64,000 nt of DNA from the NCBI RefSeq assembly GCF_012516375.2, contig NZ_CP051204.2, positions 930,001-994,000 on the forward strand, given 5' to 3'. The notes beneath the pieces were generated by a model that made no database searches, was not told the DNA's origin, and saw only the letters and a program-made list of their open reading frames with translations. The stretch comes from Chitinophaga oryzae (GTDB lineage: Bacteria > Bacteroidota > Bacteroidia > Chitinophagales > Chitinophagaceae). Position numbers and translations under genes: made by a program. Shown here piece by piece: positions 17,063 to 24,304 of this stretch; position 1 is the first letter of the stretch; each line of letters begins with the position of its first letter.

Positions 17063-17093
17063 TTTGAATATCGTTGTAATATCCCTACCTTTG
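17063..17093 (+). promoter_or_regulatory. tRNA-Pro (copy 1) promoter
   Basis: TTTG at 17063-17066 and TACCTTTG at 17086-17093 have the same 19-base spacing as at the tRNA-Ser promoter. Confidence 0.8.
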
Positions 17094-17144
17094 CACTCCA
17101 CTAATCAGGACAATAGTACTGAAAAGCGGAACCCGCGGGGACTT

Positions 17145-17219
17145 CGGGGCGTAGCGTAGCCCGGTTATCGCGCCTGCTTTGGGAGCAGGAGGTCGCAAGT
17201 TCGAATCTTGCCGCCCCGA
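17145..17219 (+). tRNA. tRNA-Pro (anticodon TGG), copy 1
   Basis: The acceptor arms CGGGGCG and CGCCCCG pair fully. The anticodon loop TTTGGGA gives anticodon TGG, and the T arm contains GTTCGAATC. CCA is not encoded. The sequence is identical over its whole length to the copy at 38371-38445, while the flanks differ. Confidence 0.96.
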
Positions 17220-17230
17220 CTTAGGGAATT

Positions 17231-17258
17231 AAAGCCTTGCATTTATGCAGGGCTTTTT
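17231..17258 (+). terminator. tRNA-Pro (copy 1) terminator
   Basis: Stem AAAGCCTTGC / GCAGGGCTTT with one G-T pair, followed by TTTTTT. Confidence 0.8.
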
Positions 17259-17292
17259 TGTTTTGGCAATTCCGCACGCAAAAAGATGCTTC

Positions 17293-18186
17293 TCAAGCGC
17301 CAACTTCCAGCCTATACCCTTTCCCCCGTACCACAACAATGTTAACATCCGGATCAGGTTCCAGTTTTTTTCTGAGTTTGGAAATGAACATATCCAGGCT
17401 ACGCCCCACAATAACGCCTTCATCTTCCCAGATTTCTTTTTGCAGCCGGCTTCTCTCAATTACCTCGTTGGGTGATAAGGCGAAAATGTGCAATACGCGG
17501 GCTTCTGTTCCGGTTAGATCTACCGTATTCCCATTTATGATAAGCTGACGATGCCGTGCGTCAAAAGAAATTGCGCCTAAAGTAATCATGCCCGCAGGTT
17601 GACTATTTTCAGGTAAGGTTCTTCGCGGCTTAACAGATCTGAAAAAAAGAAACCCCGCCAATGCTAAAAATGGCAGGCTCCCCAACAGATATTTGCTTTT
17701 TGCAGTATTCATGCCCAACGCCTTAAACTTGATGTTAATCATGTAACATGCGGTAGGTTGGTGCCTTCCTCTGCAGGCTACAATATCATCTTTTCTGTTT
17801 TGGGCTATAGCGTACCCGTAGACAACGCTGGTGGTGCCGCAGTTCAGCACATTTACAATATAATCACGCGCCAGCGGGTCCTGCGCCAGTAAACGCCGGG
17901 TAGTATTCACCAGCGAGTCCGGTTGAAAGGTAAGGTCATGCTCAAACCTGATCTGATACTCATTGTCTGCGATCTTTTTCACCGGGAGTACCCTCGACGT
18001 GCTGTCGCCCGACTGTAAAAGCAGTTCATGTCCGATCCTGCGGAGTAAAACTTCCCTTCTGGAAATATTAAAATCATCACTGTCCTCCATACTGAAAGCC
18101 ACGCAGATAATAACCATCACCAGGAACAGTAGCACCCCCAACAGGTATTTGCGTTTTCCGGGCAGCAAATGCTGACTAACATGCAT
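17293..18186 (-). CDS. Membrane-anchored regulator with C-terminal winged helix
   Basis: A 297-residue protein with an uncommon layout. A short cytoplasmic N-terminus is followed by transmembrane helix 1 (about 14-31), a periplasmic domain of about 130 residues with three cysteines (LNCGTTS and VACRGRHQPTACYMI), transmembrane helix 2 (about 164-180), and a cytoplasmic OmpR/PhoB-type winged helix (about 205-297; TGTEARVLHIF, RSLDMFISKLRKKL, VRGKGYRL). Unlike ToxR and CadC, the DNA-binding domain is at the C-terminus. It probably senses a periplasmic signal and controls transcription directly. It is divergent from the propeller gene, with a perfect palindrome between them. Confidence 0.85.
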   Translation of the reverse strand: MHVSQHLLPGKRKYLLGVLLFLVMVIICVAFSMEDSDDFNISRREVLLRRIGHELLLQSGDSTSRVLPVKKIADNEYQIRFEHDLTFQPDSLVNTTRRLLAQDPLARDYIVNVLNCGTTSVVYGYAIAQNRKDDIVACRGRHQPTACYMINIKFKALGMNTAKSKYLLGSLPFLALAGFLFFRSVKPRRTLPENSQPAGMITLGAISFDARHRQLIINGNTVDLTGTEARVLHIFALSPNEVIERSRLQKEIWEDEGVIVGRSLDMFISKLRKKLEPDPDVNIVVVRGKGYRLEVGA

Positions 18187-18259
18187 AGTGTCAAGTGTTT
18201 ATTTACAAAATTTACAATTCTATTTACAGTCCGGATGCTCCGCGCTGAGGATATCAAAG

Positions 18260-18284
18260 TAGTTTTGCCGTATCAACGTTGATA
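18260..18284 (+). promoter_or_regulatory. Promoter box abutting a 14-bp palindrome
   Basis: TAGTTTTG (18260-18267) fits the -7 box. Three bases later lies the perfect palindrome TATCAACGTTGATA (18271-18284), positioned over the expected transcription start of the propeller gene. It is a good candidate operator for the divergently encoded winged-helix protein. Confidence 0.6.
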
Positions 18285-18387
18285 TACTATGAAAGGTAAA
18301 AAATGCCCCGGGGTTTACAAAAAAAGAAAAGCTGCATTGACCATAATCGGACCCGTTCAGCGATTACTAAAATTAAATAAATGAATT

Positions 18388-19440
18388 ATGAGATATATTC
18401 TCGCTTGTACTTTGTACTTAATGTCTTTTTTTGTCTCCTATGGACAAACACCAACAGAAGGGAGCAAGACTATTAGCAGCTCCGATACCAGCGGACCTAA
18501 AAAGATCACCCGGAATATCCTGCAAGACAGGAAGGGCGACATTTGGGTAGCTGCTTTTGATGGTATTTTCCGGTATGATGGAAAGGCTTTTACCAAAATC
18601 ACAGGTAAAGTGAGTTCCGCCCGCTTTTTTTCTGTTTTGGAAGACAGTAAAGGAAACTACTGGTTCGGCTCTATCGGCTCGGGTGTTTATTATTACGATG
18701 GGAAATCCTTTCAACATTTCACCACCGCGGACGGTCTTTTGAATAATGATGTGGGCAGTATTTATGAAGATAAAAAAGGGAACATCTGGTTGGGGGTTTT
18801 TGGAGGCGCCAGCCGTTATGATGGGAAATCTTTTCAGAACTTTATCATCAATGGAGAAACAATGAATGAAGACCGGACAGGCAAAACGTTTTCGCATAGA
18901 CCCCCTTATGAAGTGAACGCCATGATTGAAGACAAAAGAGGCCGGTTGTGGCTGGCTACCAGGGGCAATACCTTCATCTATGATGGGAAAACATTTACTG
19001 CTGTTACCCGCGGGAGCCAACCTTTTAAGAATGTTCGTACTGTAATCGAAGATAAAAAAGGCAATATCTGGCTGGGCGGAGCAGATGGTCTTTGGCGCTA
19101 TGATGGCAGTACATTTACCAATTTCACCCGGAAGTTTGTTGGTTACATCATGGAGGACAAAAAAGGTAATATCTGGACCAGTTCAGAAAGGGCGCATAAC
19201 CAGGCGCTGGCACTTCCGAAGTATGACGGAAAGTACTATTCCAATGAAGCCTGGGCGCTGTCCCGTTATGACGGGAAGTCTTTGTCCGGTAAAAAGCCAA
19301 CGGTAACCGAAATAGCCCATAACCCGATGTGTTTCGGGATTTTGGAAGATGATAAAGGAAATATCTGGTTTGGCGCCTTAGGTGGCGTGTATCGTTATGA
19401 TGGTAATACCATTAAAAGTTTTAACAGTCCAGGCAATTAG
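18388..19440 (+). CDS. Exported seven-repeat 'two-component regulator propeller' protein
   Basis: A 350-residue protein with signal peptide (1-19, SYGQ) and seven repeats of the pattern EDKKGNIWLG...RYDGKSF (near residues 50, 84, 122, 178, 221, 252 and 318). This is the Reg_prop motif found in the periplasmic sensor halves of hybrid two-component systems. Seven repeats suffice for a closed seven-bladed propeller. No kinase, transmembrane helix or DNA-binding domain follows, so it acts as a free periplasmic or surface propeller. Because it is divergent from a membrane regulator, it may be that regulator's target or ligand-sensing partner. Confidence 0.85.
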   Translation: MRYILACTLYLMSFFVSYGQTPTEGSKTISSSDTSGPKKITRNILQDRKGDIWVAAFDGIFRYDGKAFTKITGKVSSARFFSVLEDSKGNYWFGSIGSGVYYYDGKSFQHFTTADGLLNNDVGSIYEDKKGNIWLGVFGGASRYDGKSFQNFIINGETMNEDRTGKTFSHRPPYEVNAMIEDKRGRLWLATRGNTFIYDGKTFTAVTRGSQPFKNVRTVIEDKKGNIWLGGADGLWRYDGSTFTNFTRKFVGYIMEDKKGNIWTSSERAHNQALALPKYDGKYYSNEAWALSRYDGKSLSGKKPTVTEIAHNPMCFGILEDDKGNIWFGALGGVYRYDGNTIKSFNSPGN

Positions 19441-19590
19441 TGCTGATAAAGTCCCCAAGAGCGCCGCTTGCATACTCGGGACAACGTTATGTCAGCAGGG
19501 ATAAAAGAATGTCCGGATCACCCCGTAAGAATGTCTATTACGCACTGGCTGTAAATTCTGTTTAGGTGATACCTTCGGGTCAGAAATTGT

Positions 19591-19606
19591 GTAACCGATC
19601 GGTTAC
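19591..19606. promoter_or_regulatory. 16-bp perfect palindrome, TetR-type operator candidate
   Basis: GTAACCGATCGGTTAC is a perfect dyad 43 bases before the SRPBCC gene. The core ACCGATCGGT resembles operators of TetR-family repressors. No TetR gene lies within the window. Confidence 0.55.
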
Positions 19607-19648
19607 TAATTAAATCATCATCAGTTTAACTAAACCAAATCATGCATT

Positions 19649-20182
19649 ATGGCAGATCAAAGTTTCACTACCACCTTGCTGGTAGACCAGTCCCCTTCTG
19701 AAGTATATAAAGCCATTACCAACCCCCGTGCCTGGTGGTCAGAAGAAATTGAAGGAGATACAAGCAAAGCAGGCGACATCTTCGATTATCATTTTGAAGA
19801 CATCCATCGCTCGAAAATGGAATTGATAGAATCAGTACCTGACAAAAGGGTTGTCTGGCTGGTGCTGGAAAATCAATTCAAACCCCATCTCTTCGGGGAG
19901 CATGTTGTACATGACGGGTCCGAAAACGCCAAAGCGGAATGGGTAGATACCCGTGTTGTCTTCGACATCACAAAAGAAAACGGCAAGACCAAACTACATT
20001 TCGTACATGAAGGGTTGTTGCCCGACTATGAATGTTACGACGTTTGCGTCAACGGCTGGAACCATTACATACGGGAAAGCCTGTATAGCCTGATCACCAC
20101 CGGTAAGGGCCAGCCCAACAAAACCGGACGGGCGATGACAACGGATGAAAAAAAGTACAACGCCGCTGCCGGCAACGCATAA
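19649..20182 (+). CDS. SRPBCC (AHSA1/START-like) domain protein
   Basis: A 177-residue cytoplasmic protein of the Bet v1-like SRPBCC fold, a helix-grip cavity that binds hydrophobic ligands. The signature is VDQSPSEVYKAITNPRAWW at the N-terminus, then VVWLVLENQF and FDITKENGKTKLHFVHEG in the strands, and a closing helix around WNHYIRESLYSL. Members are often co-regulated with ArsR- or TetR-type repressors, which fits the palindrome upstream. The ligand is unknown. No partner gene is adjacent on this strand. Confidence 0.85.
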   Translation: MADQSFTTTLLVDQSPSEVYKAITNPRAWWSEEIEGDTSKAGDIFDYHFEDIHRSKMELIESVPDKRVVWLVLENQFKPHLFGEHVVHDGSENAKAEWVDTRVVFDITKENGKTKLHFVHEGLLPDYECYDVCVNGWNHYIRESLYSLITTGKGQPNKTGRAMTTDEKKYNAAAGNA

Positions 20183-20348
20183 CGGCGTTAAAAGCTAAAC
20201 AACAGGTATGTCCTCAGCTGCGCAGCCTCTTTAGCCATGGTGTTAGTGGCGAAAGCGCCCGGGCTTACGGTAAACGATGCAATGGCCAGGAATGCTGGCG
20301 GCTCCCGGCGAGGTCCGGAAGCGGAGTATTGGCAGCAATAAACAACAA

Positions 20349-20380
20349 CGACTGCTGTATGGCTAAACATACAGCAGTCG
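20349..20380 (-). terminator. Strong hairpin, likely minus-strand terminator
   Basis: CGACTGCTGTATG and CATACAGCAGTCG form a perfect 13-bp stem with a six-base loop. On the minus strand a T-rich tract follows (TTGTTGTTGTT). It could end a transcript covering the mini-ORF upstream. Confidence 0.6.
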
Positions 20381-20457
20381 CATTTAATCGTTTACACCGC
20401 CGCTATGATTGTCTGCCTGGCCCACGATGGCAGTGCGGTGGCTTTCTTGTCCGGTTG

Positions 20458-20538
20458 TCAGGATAATGGCAATGTTTCGGGCCGGTACGGCACTTGTACA
20501 GGCTTGGGTGGTGCTTCGTTTACGGTTTTAGGTTCCAT
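20458..20538 (-). CDS. Possible 26-residue peptide of unknown function
   Basis: An ATG at 20538 opens a short frame, MEPKTVNEAPPKPVQVPYRP and a few more residues, rich in proline and ending before a hairpin 80 bases further on. The AT-rich upstream region and the hairpin give it the outline of a small transcription unit. There is no recognised family. A shifted frame over the same DNA stays open for about 40 further codons to 20391, so a frameshifted remnant is an alternative. Confidence 0.25.
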   Translation of the reverse strand: MEPKTVNEAPPKPVQVPYRPETLPLS

Positions 20539-20701
20539 TGTAATGGTATTTTGAGGGTAGAAAGTAAAAGTCGAATAACGTATATAGTTATTGGGGATGT
20601 TAAGTTAATAAATTTGTTTGGATTCCTAATAATATAATAGCACGTTAACAAAATAGCATAAGGTGGGGCTATGTGTATGACGGGCACAGGAATATGCGGA
20701 A

Positions 20702-21631
20702 TTAAGACATTATCTTTTCCAGTTCTTTCTTTAAACTGAATATTTCATTGATCCCTCTTTGGTCCTTGATGTGATTAAAGTAATTTTCAAGATCGGCCAC
20801 CACCGCCGGGGGAATGTTCTTCAGGAAGTTCTTTCTTATCGTCTTAAAGTCAAATGAACAAAGGAACCGGCCAAGTCCTGCCCTGGTTTTGTAATTTCTG
20901 TCTGACTGTAAATAGGCATGGATGATATTCTTTATGTCAAAAGTCTTCAGGATATCTTCCGGTACAGATTCGTAGCTGGGATAGCCGCTCCAGAACTTAT
21001 CGCTTTGTCCGTATGTCCGGAGCAGCGCAACGATCTGTTGTTGCCGGTCCGGTATTTCGTTATCCAGGTCCTGTATCAGCGCAGGAAGATAACCCGTTTC
21101 CAGGCCGCCCATTTTGTCCCGGTACTTCCGGAATGTTTTAGGTGCTGTTGAAAACCAGTTTTCTTCTGCTACCTGGTCGGCCTGCCTGTTTCTCCGCGCC
21201 TGCATATAATCCTCCCATGGCCGGGAGAAGCCAAGCTCCGAGAGAAAAGCCAGCAGGGCTTCATTGTTGGAAAGCGCTGCGTCGCCGTTCCAGCCGCTGT
21301 AACGAATGGATACTTCATGATGAAACCCTATGATATGACGCATCTTACCACGGGAGTGGAGCTCTATGGCGTAGGTGCCAGGGCACATACAATAGAAGCC
21401 GGTATTGGCTTCATCAATTTCAAGCAGTTGCCCCAGCCGGCTGACATCGGCTGTTTGTGTAAGATGAAGCAGTACGTTTTCGGACATCGCCTTGTCGTTA
21501 TATACACCGTCTTCTTTAATGAATACTTCATCTATGTCTGTAAACATAGTCCGGATAGCGGCATTGGTAGCTCTAGGCAGCTTGTTAAGCTCCTTCGGTC
21601 GTTGTTCGTTTGTCAGGTTATCGGTAGACAT
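20702..21631 (-). CDS. Conserved-looking hypothetical protein
   Basis: A 309-residue soluble protein that I do not recognise. The N-terminal half contains the segment YCMCPGTYAIELHSRGK followed by IIGFHHEVSIRYSGWNGDAAL (about 95-135), a pattern suggesting a small beta domain with a Cys pair. The C-terminal half is alpha-helical and ends in a lysine- and glutamate-rich helix (SLKKELEKIM). No signal peptide or membrane segment is present. It has its own promoter region and follows a terminator-like hairpin, so it is probably monocistronic. Function is unknown. Confidence 0.75.
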   Translation of the reverse strand: MSTDNLTNEQRPKELNKLPRATNAAIRTMFTDIDEVFIKEDGVYNDKAMSENVLLHLTQTADVSRLGQLLEIDEANTGFYCMCPGTYAIELHSRGKMRHIIGFHHEVSIRYSGWNGDAALSNNEALLAFLSELGFSRPWEDYMQARRNRQADQVAEENWFSTAPKTFRKYRDKMGGLETGYLPALIQDLDNEIPDRQQQIVALLRTYGQSDKFWSGYPSYESVPEDILKTFDIKNIIHAYLQSDRNYKTRAGLGRFLCSFDFKTIRKNFLKNIPPAVVADLENYFNHIKDQRGINEIFSLKKELEKIMS

Positions 21632-21662
21632 AGCAGTGGGTTACTGCTGTAAATGTAAAAAT

Positions 21663-21699
21663 AAGCAGCGTTATACCCTTATAACGCTGCTTGTTTTTT
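21663..21699. terminator. Terminator between two minus-strand genes
   Basis: AAGCAGCGTTAT and ATAACGCTGCTT form a 12-bp stem followed on the plus strand by GTTTTTTA. The sequence lies between the isochorismatase stop and the hypothetical gene start, so it may also act as a regulatory dyad. Confidence 0.6.
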
Positions 21700-21709
21700 A
21701 GAAGAAAGG

Positions 21710-22342
21710 CTATTGTAAATATGCCTGTGTGTTGACAATGTTGGCGTAATAGAAGCCAAGGGCGCCCATCAGCGACCGCTGTACTTCTGCGGCAGGCACT
21801 GTCTGCCGGTTGACTTCCAGGTCCCTGGTGGCGCAGGCGTCGGCCACCACGGTGCAGTTAAAGCCATAGTCTTTGGCTGCCCGGGTAGTGGCGTCCACAC
21901 AGGCGTGGGTCATCATACCGGTAATGATCAGGTCGGTAATACCGGCCTGCCGCAGGTGTGTCAGCAGCTCCGTTTCCCGGAAACTATTAGGATAATGCTT
22001 CACGATGATTTTCTCGCCGGCCAGCGGTTGTACACCCGGGTATATATCCGCGCCGGGGGTATTGGCAATCAGGAAACCGCCGGAAGGATCTGCTTTATGC
22101 TGAACATACATCACCGGGATACCTTTTTGGCGGCAGTTGTCGGCTATCAGGCGGATGTTGGCGGCAGCGGCTTTCGGGCCCGCCAGTTCCATTTTGCCGC
22201 CTTTGAAATAATCATTTTGTACATCGATGATCAGGAGCGCTTGTTTTTTCATAGCTGATTTTTTGTTTTGTGCAAATAAGTTTCCTGCAAGAAGCAGTAA
22301 AACGAGTGCCGGTACGGACACCCGCAGGTGGCGTATGTTCAT
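21710..22342 (-). CDS. Isochorismatase-family cysteine hydrolase, exported form
   Basis: A 210-residue cysteine hydrolase of the isochorismatase/nicotinamidase fold. The catalytic triad is visible as Asp40 (LLIIDVQNDYF), Lys115 (IIVKHYPNSF) and Cys148 (MMTHACVDATT). The first 24 residues form a credible signal peptide (VPALVLLLLAGNLFAQ), unusual for a family that is mostly cytoplasmic. A start at residue 31 (MKKQALLIIDVQ, codon at 22252) would give the usual cytoplasmic form. The substrate is unknown. Confidence 0.88.
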   Translation of the reverse strand: MNIRHLRVSVPALVLLLLAGNLFAQNKKSAMKKQALLIIDVQNDYFKGGKMELAGPKAAAANIRLIADNCRQKGIPVMYVQHKADPSGGFLIANTPGADIYPGVQPLAGEKIIVKHYPNSFRETELLTHLRQAGITDLIITGMMTHACVDATTRAAKDYGFNCTVVADACATRDLEVNRQTVPAAEVQRSLMGALGFYYANIVNTQAYLQ

Positions 22343-22417
22343 GAGCTGAGAAAATTTAAATCAGAAAAAAAAGGAGTAAAGCGCTTTACAGGGCAAAGGT
22401 GGGGATAAACAAAAAAA

Positions 22418-22443
22418 TGCCACTTGACTTAGGTCAAGTGGCA
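22418..22443. terminator. Terminator of the Crp-like gene, containing an FNR-like dyad
   Basis: TGCCACTTGAC and GTCAAGTGGCA form an 11-bp stem with a four-base loop. On the minus strand it is followed by TTTTTTT. The core TTGAC-N4-GTCAA resembles FNR/CRP boxes, but position and T-run favour termination. Confidence 0.7.
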
Positions 22444-22454
22444 GGAAAAAATTT

Positions 22455-23048
22455 TCAGGAAGACCGCTTTGACTTCAGCATCCGGCTAAAAAATGCCGGC
22501 GTTACGCCAATGAAGGAGGCAATCTGTTGCTGGTTGAAAGAAGCCGCAATACGCTGGTAGCGCCGGAGAAACTGCTCATATCGCGCCGCCGCCGGCAAGC
22601 TCAGGATATCGGTGATCCGCTGCTGGCTCATGGCAAACGCCCTTTCGGTGAGTATCCGGAAGTACTGTTCAAAGCGGGGTATCCGGGAAAAAAGGAGTTC
22701 CCGGTCTGCTTTCGTCAGCAGCAGCGCCGTAGTAGGTTCCACCGCTTCGATAAACAACTCCGACGGCGTGTCAAAAACCAGGCTTTGATAATCGGCTACC
22801 CACCAGTCGGCGATGGCGATGGTTAAAATATGCTCATTGCTTTTCTGGTCCAGCAGATAGCTTTTTACACAGCCACTGGTGAGAAAGACCAGCTGATTAC
22901 AGACACTCCCTTCCCGGAGGAGATATTCTTTTTTGTGGTACTGCCGTTCCTGCAGCAACGAACAAAAGAAAGCTGTTTCCTCCCCGGTAAGAGAAATGTG
23001 TTTGGCTACATTCTGCAGGATGGGCTCATATCCGGTCATCATCTTCAT
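22455..23048 (-). CDS. Crp/Fnr-family transcriptional regulator
   Basis: A 197-residue regulator with a cyclic-nucleotide-binding-like beta barrel (about 25-120; KKEYLLREGSVCNQLVFLTSG) and a C-terminal helix-turn-helix (about 165-190; QQQIASFIGVTPAFFSRM). The start chosen is ATG 23048, just before the family N-terminus; a longer frame would overlap the divergent immunity gene. The RxxLS cAMP contact motif is missing, so the ligand is not assumed to be cAMP. It shares a 36-base divergent promoter gap with the immunity gene and could regulate it. Confidence 0.88.
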   Translation of the reverse strand: MKMMTGYEPILQNVAKHISLTGEETAFFCSLLQERQYHKKEYLLREGSVCNQLVFLTSGCVKSYLLDQKSNEHILTIAIADWWVADYQSLVFDTPSELFIEAVEPTTALLLTKADRELLFSRIPRFEQYFRILTERAFAMSQQRITDILSLPAAARYEQFLRRYQRIAASFNQQQIASFIGVTPAFFSRMLKSKRSS

Positions 23049-23084
23049 AAAACTAAAATAGCAATTAAATGCTACCTTAACGCA

Positions 23085-23282
23085 ATGACAAGAAGTGAAC
23101 TGATAAATATCGCCGGAAAGATAGTCGATGCCCAGGGATCGGAGGCTGAACAGGACCGGCTGCTGGACCTGCTGATACAAAATGTTCCTGACCCGAATAT
23201 CGCCAACTATATATTCTACGATGATTTAACGCCCGAAGAAATTGTGGATAAGGCGCTTGCCTATAAGCCGATTCAGTTGTAA
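23085..23282 (+). CDS. Colicin/pyocin-type immunity protein homologue, orphan
   Basis: A 65-residue acidic protein whose pattern matches the E-type colicin/S-type pyocin immunity family: a first helix with ELINIAGKIVDAQGSEAEQDRLL, then VPDPNIANYIFYDD (aligning with the HPSGSDLIYYP motif that contacts the DNase) and a final helix EEIVDKALAYKP. Family members inhibit HNH-type nuclease toxins. No toxin gene lies nearby, so it is either an orphan antidote or a repurposed small protein. The start is the ATG at 23085, only 36 bases from the divergent Crp-like gene. Confidence 0.75.
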   Translation: MTRSELINIAGKIVDAQGSEAEQDRLLDLLIQNVPDPNIANYIFYDDLTPEEIVDKALAYKPIQL

Positions 23283-23296
23283 CGGCGTGCCGGTGA

Positions 23297-23737
23297 TCAG
23301 GCCTGCCGGCAATGAGCTTTGGGGTAGACAGGATATTTGCGTGCTCTTCCCCACACGACTACGGCTGCCAGCAAAGTCACGATCATATTAAACCCTGTAA
23401 CGGACGCTTCTCCCCGTGAAATATGAAATAAGGTGGCCAGTAGCATCAGTACAATAATGCCAATAGCGGCCCATACGGTGAGCGTCGGCCGGATTCGCAG
23501 TAACGATGGCAATAGCAGCCCCAATCCTCCCGCGAGATCTACCACTCCCAGCAGACGTACATATACCGGCGATACCTGTCCCGTCCACGGGTACATGGCA
23601 GCCAGTTTCGCGATGGGATATCCCAGCTTCATGATGCCTGATAGCAGGAACAGCGCTGCCAGCAGTAACTGTACTGTCCAGATCAGGATGTTGAGCGCAG
23701 ACTTTTGTTGTTGCATAAAATTGATTTTTGATGCCAT
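23297..23737 (-). CDS. DoxX-family membrane protein
   Basis: A 146-residue protein with four predicted transmembrane helices (about 18-37, 58-80, 85-107 and 112-132) in the DoxX arrangement, including the GIMKLGYP signature after helix 1. DoxX proteins are often linked to redox or thiol stress, though their biochemical role is unclear. It is divergent from an HxlR regulator with two operator-like dyads in between, so it is the obvious regulated target. An alternative start lies seven codons downstream. Confidence 0.88.
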   Translation of the reverse strand: MASKINFMQQQKSALNILIWTVQLLLAALFLLSGIMKLGYPIAKLAAMYPWTGQVSPVYVRLLGVVDLAGGLGLLLPSLLRIRPTLTVWAAIGIIVLMLLATLFHISRGEASVTGFNMIVTLLAAVVVWGRARKYPVYPKAHCRQA

Positions 23738-23772
23738 AAAATTAGGCTAGCTTTACTATAAAAGAGTAAGTG

Positions 23773-23806
23773 CTATACAGGAGTATAGCCCTATACCAGC
23801 GTATAG
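23773..23806. promoter_or_regulatory. Twin HxlR operator candidates
   Basis: Two dyads with identical 6-bp arms, CTATAC-AGGA-GTATAG (23773-23788) and CTATAC-CAGC-GTATAG (23791-23806), have centres 18 bp apart. They fill the gap between DoxX and HxlR. Confidence 0.8.
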
Positions 23807-23825
23807 GAGCCTTCAATTGTTACAT

Positions 23826-24209
23826 ATGAAAAAGCCATACGATTCCTGGGTCGATTTCCGCCTGTCGCCGCAGGATTGTCCCAAAGAGTATATGCTCGCG
23901 TTAAACGATGCGCTGAACGTGCTGACCGGCAAATGGAAGCTTCACGTCATCGGTGCACTGACTACCGGCAAAAAACGCTTCAGCGAAATAGAACGGTTTA
24001 TCCCGGACATCAACCCGAGGATGCTGTCTAAAGAGTTAAAGGAACTGGAGGTAAACGGTATCATCTCCCGGACAGTACATGATAGCTTGCCGGTCATCGT
24101 TGAGTATGAACTGACGAAGTCGGGTAAAGACATTAAGCCGGTGTTTGACGCTATGATCACCTGGGGCCTGGGCCACCGCCAGGCCACGATGAAACCCGGT
24201 GATAAATAA
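23826..24209 (+). CDS. HxlR-family transcriptional regulator
   Basis: A 127-residue winged-helix protein of the HxlR type. Features are ALNVLTGKWKLHVIGALTTGKKRFSEIERFIPDINPRMLSKEL (positions about 30-75 overall), the conserved recognition region, followed by the wing and a C-terminal dimerisation helix. A cysteine near the N-terminus (SPQDC) occupies the position used for redox or electrophile sensing in YodB/HypR-type members. The start is ATG 23826, because the frame upstream uses a TTG with no signal. It probably represses itself and the divergent DoxX gene through the twin dyads. Confidence 0.92.
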   Translation: MKKPYDSWVDFRLSPQDCPKEYMLALNDALNVLTGKWKLHVIGALTTGKKRFSEIERFIPDINPRMLSKELKELEVNGIISRTVHDSLPVIVEYELTKSGKDIKPVFDAMITWGLGHRQATMKPGDK

Positions 24210-24304
24210 CCACGGGGAGCCTGTCCCCATATTTCATGCATGATAAGAATAATGTGTTGTAACATTATTGCCTCCCGGCCCGTTCTACGCATAAATCTAC
24301 GTGC

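Larger units (their letters stand above)
20183..20701. other. Intergenic region with a minus-strand mini-ORF
   Basis: This 519-base stretch contains no full-size gene. It carries a strong hairpin at 20349-20380 and a 26-codon minus-strand frame at 20458-20538, annotated separately. The remaining part toward 20701 is AT-rich and looks like promoter sequence on the minus strand. Confidence 0.5.

Noticed and set aside
22418..22443. FNR/CRP operator for the isochorismatase gene
   Set aside because: The TTGAC-N4-GTCAA core is part of an 11-bp stem with a T-run just after the Crp-like gene's stop, which fits a terminator better.
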